Source: Paraspadella gotoi (Eukaryota; Chaetognatha). Taken from it: a stretch of 64,000 nucleotides of DNA. The position numbers and the translations under genes were made by a program. The stretch is taken from positions 4,339,947 to 4,403,946 of the forward strand of contig CM119263.1 in assembly GCA_051294375.1 (NCBI GenBank), written 5' to 3'. The notes beneath the pieces were generated by a model. It made no database searches. It saw only the letters and a list, made by a program, of their open reading frames with translations, and was not told where the DNA came from. This document shows positions 1-9,537 of the stretch, in pieces (positions within the stretch are counted from its first letter, which is position 1; each line of letters opens with the position of its first letter).

Positions 1-244
1 TCTCCACACCCCCCCCAAAACCACCACGAAACCACCTCTTTCCCAACCACCCACTTCTTTTTACGCCTTGTTTGCTTAGACTAATTAAGACGCAAACGTT
101 TCGTTAGCCTTCGTCTGAATTTACGGTGACAAGGAACGAGGTTCGCTTTGCATAGCAGAGGGGGGGGGGAGATGGGGGGAGAAAGAGCGATAATAAGCGT
201 CGTATCGCTGCGGTAAAAAGCGTCGGTAAAAAAGCGTCGGTCTA

Positions 245-327
<83 letters not shown>

Positions 328-498
328 ATTAATCTCCCACAAACGAAGTCGAGGATTTATACTCCTCGGCATCTTTCGACAACAACAACAACTACCACTA
401 GGAAAACTACAACTCGGTTAAAGACCAAGAATTTATGTTTCATTTCTTCTTTATAGATTTTTTTTTAATGAGACAATAAATCTGAAACAATATTTACG
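1..498. other. Non-coding 5' flank of unit A with a GA tract
   Basis: No gene seen. It begins with a C-rich stretch (1-60), has a run of nine or ten G near 162-172, two copies of GCGTCGGTAAAA near 216-240, and the GA tract at 245-328. From 355 it carries CAACAACAAC-type sequence. Reading frames here are translations of the GA repeat. Confidence 0.7.
245..328. repeat. GA dinucleotide tract
   Basis: About 84 bp of almost pure (GA)n, interrupted by one GG and one AAA. A CT tract of similar length follows at 555-651, so the two can pair as inverted arms. The counterpart in copy C is at 20,056-20,138; copy B begins inside the same tract just after a gap. Confidence 0.95.
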
Positions 499-517
499 AC
501 GGTCGACGCTCGACCGT
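499..517. repeat. Short perfect hairpin
   Basis: ACGGTCGA, a three-base loop CGC, then TCGACCGT: an 8-bp perfect stem. It is repeated exactly at 10,182-10,200 and 20,310-20,328. Function unknown; it could be chance conservation through duplication. Confidence 0.7.
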
Positions 518-554
518 GAAAAGCCAAACGTTTCACTTTTTTTGTTGCGAAGCG

Positions 555-566
555 TCTCTCTCTCTA

Positions 567-642
<76 letters not shown>

Positions 643-651
643 CTCTCTCGT
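555..651. repeat. CT dinucleotide tract
   Basis: About 97 bp of (CT)n with regularly placed CC interruptions. Copies at 10,239-10,334 and 20,366-20,461. Confidence 0.95.
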
Positions 652-1282
652 GATTTATGAAGTGCTCAATTCTCGTCCGTCCATTCACGCGTCGAGCGCC
701 CCCTTTTTTCTCCGATGTCCATCTCTCGGTTTTTTTTCGAAGAAACAAAAGACTAATATTAAAAAAAAGATAATTTAATTAAGTCGGAATCGAGGTTTTA
801 ATTAAGGCGCGTTTTTTCATTTCCATCCTCGACTCGTGTAATTAAGGCGAGAAAGGTGGAGGAGCTAGATTTTAATTACGTTTGATTTATATGAACATTT
901 ATTTTATCGAACATCGTCGTATAATATGACTTGCGAGTATCCATTTTTGTCTTTAGATGAGATATCTTAGTTTTAGTAATGATATTTTTAGTTTTGTTTT
1001 CACATTTTTTCCTATTTTGCATATAATAAATCAGTTAAACGTTTTTTTTTAGCCAAACTTTTAATTAATTTGCCTCGAGCGCTTTGCGTCGCTTCTCCTC
1101 ACCATCAGCCCTCACTCCGCGAGTCCCAGCCAACGCCCTGCACTCACCTCCACTAACTCACGCCATACCGCGCTCCCACAGCCGCCCACACGCGCGCCAC
1201 ACGCGCGCCCACACGCGCGCCCAAACAACGCGCCACACGTCGCAAACGAATCGTCGAATCTCGTCCGATGATGTATATCTCG
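652..1282. other. Non-coding flank upstream of the 5' LTR
   Basis: No gene seen. 740-1,075 is AT-rich with TTAATTAA-type motifs. 1,085-1,250 is GC-rich and includes three CACACGCGCGCC-like repeats (about 1,187-1,235), an alternating purine-pyrimidine stretch of the kind that favours Z-DNA. The last five bases before the LTR are TCTCG, which recur after the 3' LTR. Confidence 0.6.
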
Positions 1283-1687
1283 TGTAAAGAATAGTCGTAC
1301 GTTTACTGATAGCTGTATGCACTGCATAGTCGTCACTAGCGGCTGCTTACGCGCGTCGATATTTGTTTATTGAGTTTGCCTAGTTTACCGAAACCTTACA
1401 CTACCGTTTTTGAGGCGCCGTAAGACGATTCGACGTTACGAAAGTTTTTTGAAACGATTATTTTGAGGAAACGTAAAAAAATCCCTAACTGCCCAAAATG
1501 TAAATGAAATTGTAAAATGTAATTCGACATTGTAATTTGATAAATAATATTTCTGCAGAGTTTTGAACACTTCGCTCTCCGTCACTTAGCATCTCAATAA
1601 ACTACTCTTCGTTGAACTCACGGGCATTTAACATTTAGACAGATATTTTTGATAGGCTTTTGCTCAGTGGACATCGATTTCCATATT
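1283..1687 (+). repeat. 5' LTR of BEL/Pao copy A
   Basis: Begins TGTAAAG and matches 7,679-8,092 with many one-base indels and few substitutions. AATAAA lies at 1,596-1,601, a possible polyadenylation signal. ATTTAACA at about 1,626-1,633 would give a TG...CA end, but similarity with the 3' LTR continues to about 1,685. TGGACATCGATTTCC at 1,668-1,682 would suit a primer-binding site, yet a related sequence also follows in the 3' LTR, so the primer site is undecided. Confidence 0.85.
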
Positions 1688-2696
1688 CAAACCTATTTAG
1701 CAGCCAAAGGGGGAAAATAAAACCATACTTAGAGCGTTGGAACGAATAGGGACTTTTGGCCCATGAATCCGGATTGAAATTTAACTATAACCTAGCTGAT
1801 AGCAGCGGGGCTAGCTAGGATCGACGACGCTAATAGCCTCTCGGGCTCACGCGAAGTTTGAATTTTTTTTCGCGGTTTTTAATAAACGGGCCGGTTTTTC
1901 GAAACCTGGTGCTAACATTCGCCGCTGCAGCCGCCGCCGGACGCGAGGACGAGGGAACGCGGGCGTGCAGAAGTGAAGCTGTCGATCCCAGTTCCAGACA
2001 TCACGGTCGTCGAAGTCACCAAAAAGTATGGAGGCCTATGCCTAACAGCGAATGGCGAGAGTGAGACTTCACGATAAAGAAGGGATATTTTTATGATTCG
2101 CGACCGCAAAACGAACGCGGGTTCGGGCGTTCCTACGAATTAAATCGAGGATTAAATAATTTCGTGGAAACTTACCACAAAGCGAAGGTCGATGCTACGG
2201 TTCAAGCGATCACAAATCTGACGGACGTGCGTGGCCGGTAACGCGCTTTTCGAAGAACTTCACATTTCATTGCCCGTGCACGCCATCATTCGAGACCGAC
2301 CGCGTGCGTAAAGTTTATTAAATCCCGATTATTCGAGCTTCCGTTCGCGCCAAATGTTAGGAATTGGTCCTGTTATTGTTTTGGTCCGCTGCCGAAAAAC
2401 CGTTCCGGAAGTTTGAGCTGAGAAAGAAGGGAGGGAAATATTTCTGTACTGGGCCGCCGCGGATAGCCTGTTTTTTTCCGAAAACCCGCGTAACGATCCC
2501 CACCTGCCCGTTATGCACAGCAGTCCTCGTCCCACACGTCGAGGTGGCTGGAGACTTCGCCCGACTTTCCCGTGTCCACCCATTCGTTCGGAGAGATCGA
2601 AGGTCAGCATCCCGCTATCGATAAAAACAGTATCTCATGCTTCGTCCAAATCGTCTCGTGAACGGTCCGTCGAGGTTAGTACAACGATCTGGAAAA
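1688..2696 (+). other. 5' internal leader of the element
   Basis: No complete frame. A short run around 2,065-2,235 reads as plausible protein (it includes GFGRSYELNRGLNNFVET) and ends at TAA; it may be an N-terminal gag piece, but I recognise no domain. The remainder is GC-rich with GCCGCTGCAGCCGCC near 1,920. Confidence 0.45.
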
Positions 2697-4738
2697 AATG
2701 AAAGGAAGAAAGAATGATATAGAAATGGAGGAAAGGAAAATTGAGTTAGCGGCGAGAAAAAGAAAAGAATCGAAAGGAGGAAAGAAAAAAGCGAGAAGAA
2801 AAGTTAAATCGTTTTTAAAAGAAGAGAAATAGTGACGACGTGAAGACCTGTTTTCATGTAGATCCGTTACTATGCGGTCGACGAACGTCGAAACAAAAGC
2901 GGACGTGTCGACGACTGAATGCCGAGACGCCGAAGAAATTCGTCGTAATGAACCGTCGCCGTGAGGAGCATCGTCAGGAGGAAGTGCCGTCTCACAGGAG
3001 CGCCGTCATGAGGAGCGCCGCCGCCGCGAGGAGTGCGCTTGGAAGCGCGCCGCCTTGAGACGTCGCGTCGAGGAGCGTTCGCAGAAAATTCATGAAACCA
3101 AAGAGGTGAACCGTTTTGCACGCCGGTCGATGATGATGCGGCATCAAGACTATACAACATTGTATGCCGCGGTAAGGGGCCGGAGACAGAAAGGGAAAAG
3201 CGAAGTCCAAGGTCGAAGTTTTTTCTTAACGTTTCCAAGAGTGGGGAGAAAATGATCGAATTCTCGCGCCGCGCCGATAGTAACGCCGCCGGGGGTACCC
3301 GCCGCCTTACGTTCCGTTAGCCGCGCCGAAATCCGTACCGCCTCCCGTTCCGCCGCCCGTACAGCCGTTCGTGCTTTCCGTCAATCCAGTTTAAAAGCGA
3401 GTGAGCCGCCGGCTCGCCCCCCGCCGCCGCCGCCGCCGCCGCCGCCGCGTCCTGAGTTAACAAGAAAAAGCTGTTGAGCCGCATGTCGCGCGGTTATCAG
3501 AAACGCCGTCGTCCGTTTATCGGATTTATCACACCGCCGCATAGTCTTGTAATTGTTCTTGTAAACTGAGAGATCTTCCAAGTAGTGCTGCTGCCGTCGT
3601 CGACAGGTAGGCCGCCGGAGGAGGATCGTGAATCTGAAAGGAAAGGAAACGGAGAAAAAGGTTGAGAGGATGCGTAACTCAGCTTTGTATCTTACAAACG
3701 CAACAACAGGCATTAAGTTTGATTAGGCAGAACGTCCCCAAGTTAAGTTTAACCGGTAAAGACGCAGAGTGGATTTTCGGAGTCGCAAATGAATTCATTT
3801 GAGTCCGTTGATCGTATCGGCCGGGGTACAAGATGAGATCTTAATGTCTGAGTTAAAAGAATAATTTCGACGGAGACGCCGGAATAATTGTTTCAGCAAT
3901 ATGAAGGCTTCGGCGACATAAAGGAGCCCTGGAAAAAGGTCCAAAAAAGTTTTAACGATTGAGTTCGGTCGTAGAATTTCACAGCGAGGCAAATGTTGAG
4001 GATTTATTAAAAAGGCCCGAAAATCTCGGATTCGAGATCACGCGGGAGCGAGAACCTTTATTCTCGAGATGGAAAAGTTTCACAGTTCGCGCCGTCCGAA
4101 CAAAATCGTGCCGACCACTTTTTCTACGCAAGAAACATACACTGAAGGTCATTTCAAAAAAAATTGCGTTTTAGCCGGTCCGGTTTTCCGAAGAGAATGA
4201 TTCGACATGAGATGTGCAGTTTTGAAAGAGAATAGAGAAGGAAATCTCGAAATGGATTTTCGCGGAAGAATTTATTGAACTCGTGAAAGATTGACGAAGA
4301 TGAGCGAAAGAAAGGAAGCTGTTGAACAAACAACGTAAAATAATGGGAAACGAGAGAGTGAGTGAGAATGATACAAATGAGCGCACGCACGTACGGTATC
4401 ACAGAACAATGTGTCCGTCCGACGCCGCCACGACCACGAAAGCAAAAGCCGTCGGCGCGAGTCAAAGCGTTCCAAACCAAACTCAGATCCAAGCACACAC
4501 GTTCACCACCGAGAGGGCAGCGAAAGTCTAAGTGGTGATTTTTGGCGAAAAAGCACATTTTAAACCGGAGTATTTATAAAATTTCTGAGCTGGACGAAGA
4601 CTCGAGATCCGGCTTGATAGGGAGAAAGGCCTGTGCATGTTATGTTTGGTCGAGGACATCAAGCGAGATCATGTTCGAACTTGATGGCTGCCAACGTGTG
4701 GACGTCGCGCCCATTCACGCATCCTCTGCATCGTGAAG
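2697..4738 (+). pseudogene. Decayed BEL/Pao gag region with zinc knuckle
   Basis: Gag forms the retroelement particle and binds its RNA. Frames are broken throughout. Seen in order: a lysine/glutamate-rich stretch (2,697-2,850), an arginine/glutamate-rich stretch (about 2,930-3,255), a proline/alanine-rich stretch with a GCC run (3,290-3,449), then at 3,722-3,799 a frame reading NVPKLSLTGKDAEW, which resembles the start of the BEL gag domain (DUF1759 type). Near the end CMLC (4,634-4,645) and, one frame over, FGRGHQARSC (4,645-4,674) together look like a CCHC zinc knuckle, followed by DGC (4,683-4,691) and a histidine-containing HPLH (about 4,714-4,730), as in BEL gag-protease junctions. The domain start is a guess; the zinc knuckle is the strongest part. 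Confidence 0.65.
3419..3449. repeat. GCC trinucleotide run
   Basis: About nine GCC units in a C-rich context inside the gag region. Copies at 13,103-13,133 and 23,230-23,260. Equal length in all three copies. Confidence 0.9.
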
Positions 4739-4862
4739 GCCGGCGATAGAGGAAAATTCTTCCTGCTAGCGGCCGCGGTATGGTGACGAACCGGCCGCGT
4801 TCAAACCAATAGTACCTGTTGTTGTAACGAAATGAGAATAAAATCTGTTGTTACATACGCTA

Positions 4863-5275
4863 ATGTTAGACAGCGGAGCCACGAGATCGGCAATTTCACT
4901 TAGATTGCGGCGAGAATTATAATGTAAATACTTATGCTGAATTTACAAATTTAACGGCACGTACAACAAAGTATCAAAAGCCTGGAGAGATTACACGACA
5001 TTAGAATTTCGAATTTGGACGAACTTACGCCACGGAAATAAACAAATAGTTTTTAGTCGGCGACGTATTAACGACAGAGACCGACCGACCGACAAAATCA
5101 CGAAATTGAAGATTACAATTACATAAGGAAGTGAGATTTGAGGAATTGGAAAGAAGATGCGGTTGAGATGTGATTCTCGACGGCCAGGTTGGCACATGTC
5201 TTGGGTCGGTGGAAGACAGGATCGGGCCGGAAGGGTTTCCCGTTGCACTAAAGAACGAAGTTTCGGATGACGACT
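4863..5275 (+). pseudogene. Decayed BEL/Pao aspartic protease (DUF1758 type)
   Basis: Retroelement protease matures the gag-pol polyprotein. At 4,863-4,919 one frame reads MLDSGATRSAIS then LRLRREL before a stop; DSG (4,869-4,877) is the catalytic aspartate triad. At 5,224-5,271 a frame reads GPEGFPVALKNEVSD, like the conserved G-x-P-x-A-hydrophobic-K/T segment that closes the BEL protease domain. Between them the frame is lost several times. It sits straight after the gag zinc knuckle and before the reverse transcriptase, as expected. It cannot be translated whole as assembled. Confidence 0.72.
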
Positions 5276-5776
5276 GATCGAGCAAGTGACGAAACGAAAG
5301 TGGAGATCACGTAAGTTGTTTGTTCGACGTTGCCAGAGACGTAGAAACTGGCAATATTTGATCGCGAATATGTTTTCGTTATGATTTTCTGTTTGGAAGG
5401 GTCGAACTGTATCGTCGAGGTTCAACACGCGTCTCCGTGCAAGATGGATTTCGCGATTGAGCAGCTTGAGAGAGAAAATTTATTTCAATGAGTCAACGGC
5501 ATTATGTCGCGCCATCGCCATGGAAAAACACGGAAGGAAAAAACCGCTTGAGATGTTCGCGAAGATGAAAAAGAAGTTACGAAGAGCGCAGAGAACAGAG
5601 CGAGGAAGTTCGGGCAAATAAAATGAGAAAAGATCGGTGGTGCTTGAAGGGGTGTTAAAGACGATGAGGAAACCATAAGGTTTGGGTCATGTAAAGAAAA
5701 AGCTAAAGTTGAGAATCCGTTCGCTGATTTGCCCGTGTTTTTTCGCGCCGTTACCTCGTCGTTACAAGCGGGACAA

Positions 5777-6480
5777 GAACCGGCAAAATTTCGTATTTGC
5801 CCAGGTGCGTTGTCGAAAGTCAAAGGAAAGTGTTTAAATGATTTTTTGATACGCTGTACCCGATAACCTTACACTTTAGTCGGCATGTTGTTAAAATTTC
5901 GCCGAAAAAAGGTACAGCTATTCCGGAGATATTAAAGGATTTTTTCACCAAGTTGAGCTTCATCCAAAAGACGTGCCGCGTTTCAGGTACCATTGGTACA
6001 AGGATAAGTCGATGAGGGAATTGGAGGTGCGCGAGCCGCTCGTGCCACGGTGTTCGGTGGCGGCCGGAAGCCCAGGTATAGACAGACTTTCCGTGGTGCA
6101 ATATCATGGTATAGAGACTGAGTTCAAAAGAAAGATTTTTTCGCCGGAGGTGATAGCGGCGTTTTTCTTGAAAGTAATACGTCGATGATTTTTTTGATTC
6201 GTTGGACGGGATTAAGGCGGCAAGGAAGATGAAAAGGACAATGACTGAGGGATGAGAAAGGGTGGATTTGAAACTGGAGAAATAGCAAGCATCGGACGAG
6301 AGAATTTTGTCGGACAGGCGGACGGCGAACGAATGAAGACCAAAAGTGGTTGACGGCAGTCGCGGACGAAGAACTGGAAAGACGATTTTGGAAAGAATGG
6401 CCGAAAACGCGCTGCCGGAGGATCCGTCGATACGCCAAATATGATTCGAAGGATTGGAGTCGCATTTAAAGACATTTGAA
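5777..6480 (+). pseudogene. Decayed BEL/Pao reverse transcriptase with YVDD
   Basis: The RT copies element RNA into DNA. The fragments lie in three frames. 5,777-5,863 reads VKGKCLNDFLIR, matching the BEL N-terminal RT box, and stops at TAA (5,864). 5,882-5,918 reads GMLLKFRRKKVQL in the same frame. After a +1 shift, 5,919-6,177 reads SGDIKGFFHQVELHPKDV and onward; GDI..FFHQV is the first catalytic-aspartate block. After another shift, YVDD is intact at 6,178-6,189 and runs on to a stop near 6,251. Further pieces with RT C-terminal character (LKLEK, ASDERILS) reach about 6,480. Both catalytic blocks survive, but two or more shifts and several stops prevent a whole product. Whether these are true mutations or sequencing indels is open. 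Confidence 0.85.
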
Positions 6481-7671
6481 AAGTCGCCCATTGTTTTGTT
6501 TTGTTGTTAAGTCGCGTGCGCGAAGTAATCTTGACCAGGAAACTAAAAAGGGAAACATTAATTAGAAATAAGCGAGGGAAGGGCCACGTCAAATTTGTGA
6601 CGAGGTCGAAAACTAGATACCAAATAAAGCATTAACGAAAATAAAAAACAAAAAAAGAACTTACCTTTAAAAATTAACGACGGTAAATAGGATAAACGAG
6701 ATCAACAAAAGTTTTAAGAGCGAAAATGAAAGTAAAACATATTGATCGAGAGAAAAGATAAAGTCCTATAGGATAGGCTAGTATTAAAATAGGAAAGCAT
6801 ACTAGCTAGATGCGGATTACTTATTAAATTTAATTTCAACCGTATTCGAAATAACATTAATTTTTGCTCATAACAAAAAAAAAAAAAAAAAAAAAAAGAA
6901 AAGAAAAAAAGAACATTATCTAAACAAACTAATTCTTGCAGTGCAAGAAAGGGGGAGAGAAATTCAGCGTAGTTTCGTCCGTCTCGAATGCACGCATGCA
7001 AATGCCCGCACACGCACGTAACACGCAGTACACAGCCAAAACTCGTTCCAGACAAGATGAAGACGGAGACAACGAAAGACGGTACGGCAAAGCGTCAAGC
7101 AAAGCAAAGCGTAAAAGCAGAGCAGAACGTCATCAGCAAGCAGAACTAGGACGTCATCGAACAGAACAACAGCGTGCATCGAGCAGAGCATCATTCGCGG
7201 CGTCAGTCCGTAGCGCGTCGTCGGGCGCCGTGCGTGGAAAGAGAGACGAAACAAGGCCAGCCAAAGATTGTTGCACACTCCGTCGTCATGGGCGTCAAGA
7301 ACTGTTGCTGACCCCATCAAGGGCCAATCAAAGACGTTCTAGTTCGTCGTCAAAGGACGTTGCAACGGGTCGTCAAGGTTGTGTCAACCCAAGATGCCAG
7401 CAGAATCCGGTCAAAGAAAGCAGAACGTTCACTCGCGGGAGAATGGGCAACCGTTACGGGGGGAGCTCGTGCCATGGAGACGACGAAAGCCGGGCGCGGA
7501 CTTGGGATACGGGGAAATATACTTTGGGGATATGGGGGAAATGAACTTTGGGGAAAGGGGCAGTACGTCAAAGGAAAATACATTACTTCTTCAAATTGCA
7601 ATGGGCGAAGATTTGATTTGTTTCTTGTAGCGACTATTAGTAGTTTAATTGTTTTTGGTCGAAGGGTCGAC
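6481..7671 (+). other. 3' internal region, no RNase H or integrase seen
   Basis: 6,490-6,900 is AT-rich with no frame and a 23-base A run at 6,875-6,897. 6,936-7,544 is open in one frame but gives an Arg/Ser-rich product with repeated ACGTCATC and GCAGAGCAGAAC motifs and no known domain. A complete BEL/Pao pol should have about 2.5-3 kb of RNase H and integrase after the RT; only 1.2 kb is available and none of it shows the zinc-binding HHCC or DDE signatures. I read this as a deletion or a replaced 3' part. Confidence 0.6.
6875..6897. repeat. 23-base A run
   Basis: Exactly 23 A residues here, at 16,559-16,581 and at 26,686-26,708. It is a useful marker for testing whether the copies are independent. 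Confidence 0.97.
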
Positions 7672-7678
7672 GGGGGAG
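7672..7678 (+). promoter_or_regulatory. Polypurine tract of BEL/Pao copy A
   Basis: GGGGGAG ends directly against the TGT of the 3' LTR, the expected site of plus-strand DNA priming. The same purines stand before the LTR in copies B (17,356-17,362) and C (27,483-27,489). Confidence 0.75.
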
Positions 7679-8092
7679 TGTAAAGAATAGTCGTACGTTT
7701 ATGAATAGCTGTATTGCACTGCATAGGTCGTATAGCGCTGCTTACGGCGTCGTCGATAATTTGTTATTTGAGTTAGCCTAGTTACTGAAACCTTCACTAC
7801 CGTTTTGAGGCGCCGTAAGACGATTCGAGCGTTACCGAGTTTTTGAAACCGATTATTTTGAGAAAAACTGTAAAAATCCCTAACTGCCCAAAATGTAAGA
7901 TGAAATTGTAAAATGTAATTCGACATTGTATTTGATAAATAATAATTTCTGCAGATTTGAACACTTCGCTTCTGCCGTCACTTCACATCCTACCAATAAA
8001 ACTACTCTCGTTGAAACTCAACGGGCATTTAACATTTAGACAGATATTTTTTGATTAGGCTTTTTGTAGTGGAAATTTCGATTTCAAATAAT
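7679..8092 (+). repeat. 3' LTR of BEL/Pao copy A
   Basis: Starts TGTAAAGAATAGTCGTACG. It carries AATAAA at 7,995-8,000 and GGCGCCGTAAGACGATTCG as in the 5' LTR. It differs from the 5' LTR chiefly by single-base indels. The end is placed before TCTCG (8,093-8,097) on the target-duplication argument. Confidence 0.85.
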
Positions 8093-9120
8093 TCTCGCGT
8101 TCATCTTCGTGCGGCCGGTCCTGTCCAAATTTCAATATATGTATTGTTCATTTCTCTCGTCGATTCTTCTCTCTCTCTCTCGTTCTCTCTCATCTCTCTT
8201 CTCTCCTCGGTCTGTCCTCATCTCTCTCTCTCTCTCTCTCTTTCTCTCTATCTCTCTCTCTCTCCATCTCTCTACTCTCGTCATCCTGCCTTACAGAATG
8301 AATTGTGTGTTACATCTGTCGGGACTGTGCCATATTTACGCCTTCATTCTTCGAGATGATCAGATACGAAAATATTCATTTTGACTTCGTCATTATCTTT
8401 TTTTTTAAAAGCAAAATACAATTTTTTTTTTTGTATAGTTTGGAGGGCCAAGCAGCCAGAGACAGTCTCCTTCGTTTGCTTGTCAGGAGGGAAGATCTAA
8501 CTTTTTTTTTTCTTTTTCGGTTTTAAATAATAATTCCCAACTAATTAACGAAACTTGTTATTTTTAAAACTTAATGCTGCTAGCATATAAATTTTTTAAA
8601 AAAAAATGTTCATTATTTACCAGTCAAAAAATAATTTTCTTCTCCTTCGTTAATCAACTTTTAGTTTTTGGCTCTCGTATCCTTTGGCTTGAAAAACAGC
8701 GTCAACACACCGATCCTCTCTCTCCTCTCTCTCTCTCTGCCTCGTCTCTCTCTCTCTCATCTCTCTCTCTCTCCTTCTCTCTCTCTCTCATCTCTCTCTC
8801 TCTCTCGTGTCTCTCTCTCTCTCTCTCTTTCCTCTCTGCCCACTCTCAACTCATATTCAAAAGACATTGAACAGTTGTCATTTTTCTCTCTCGATTTTAT
8901 GTCACACTATGACGTCGCACATTCCGTTCGGACGCGATCCAGCTCCGGTTCATCATTGAAGTAAAAAGAAAAAAAAATTTGCTTCTTGACGTCGAGTTGT
9001 CGAGGTTGGACAGAAACCTTTATGAAATGTTTTCCAAGCCAGGAGTGTTATTCACTTTTTTGACACATTGGAAAAGAGATTTCTTTTTAATCAAAGTTTA
9101 TGAGGGAGTTAATTATTGAG
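8093..9120. other. Non-coding 3' flank of unit A with CT tracts
   Basis: No gene seen. It holds CT tracts at about 8,165-8,280 and 8,716-8,838, T-rich stretches, and AT-rich sequence. 8,281-8,700 differs from copies B and C by numerous small indels, unlike the identical core upstream. Confidence 0.65.
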
Positions 9121-9537
9121 GACTGATTGAATGAATGAAATGATATAAATGAATAGATGATCAATGAAAAAAAGATGAATCAAATGAATCAATAAATGAA
9201 GAATAAAAATGAATAAATGAAAGACATGAATGAATGAATGAATGAATGATGAATGAATTGAATGAATGAAGAAAAGAAAGAACATGAATGAATGAATGAA
9301 TAAGAATTAATCAATGATGAAATGAATGAATAAATGAATGATTAAATGAATGAATGAATGATGAATTAATGAATGAAATGAATAATGAATAAATAATGAA
9401 TGAATAGATGGATGGATGGACGAATGATAATGAATGAATGAATTTAATGAATGAATGAAATTTAATGAATGAATGAGATTAATGAATGAATGAATGAATG
9501 ATTTAAATGAATGAATGAATGAATGAAGGAATGTACG
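9121..9537. repeat. GAAT tetranucleotide tract
   Basis: About 415 bp built on GAAT/AATG with scattered AAAT and GGATGGATGGA variants. The same tract with the same variants in the same order is at 28,901-29,310 in copy C and is absent from B. Confidence 0.95.

Larger units (their letters stand above)
1283..8092 (+). mobile_element. BEL/Pao LTR retrotransposon, copy A, decayed, no integrase found
   Basis: Direct repeats of about 0.4 kb (1,283-1,687 and 7,679-8,092) flank about 6 kb. Both begin TGTAAAGAATAGTCGTACG and carry AATAAA. A purine run GGGGGAG ends exactly at the 3' LTR. Inside, in order, are a gag-like region ending in a CCHC zinc knuckle, an aspartic protease with DSG, and a reverse transcriptase with GDI..FFHQV and YVDD. 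That order and these motif variants are typical of BEL/Pao. Stops and frameshifts break every reading frame, and between the RT (ending near 6,480) and the 3' LTR I see no RNase H or integrase, so it should need another element to integrate. TCTCG just before the 5' LTR and at 8,093-8,097 may be the 5-bp target duplication; this makes the LTR end in AAT rather than CA, so the outer ends are uncertain by tens of bases. Confidence 0.88.

Noticed and set aside
2697-2830. A separate lysine-rich small gene
   Set aside because: It sits between LTRs, upstream of gag signals, in all three copies, so it is better read as part of the decayed gag region.
5820-6491. A 223-codon minus-strand open frame (also in copies B and C)
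   Set aside because: It lies opposite the reverse transcriptase fragments, which carry the recognisable motifs on the plus strand; it is an antisense shadow.
6936-7544. A 202-codon plus-strand frame inside the retrotransposon
   Set aside because: Arg/Ser/Gln-rich with short repeats and no known domain. It is described as part of the 3' internal region rather than called a gene.
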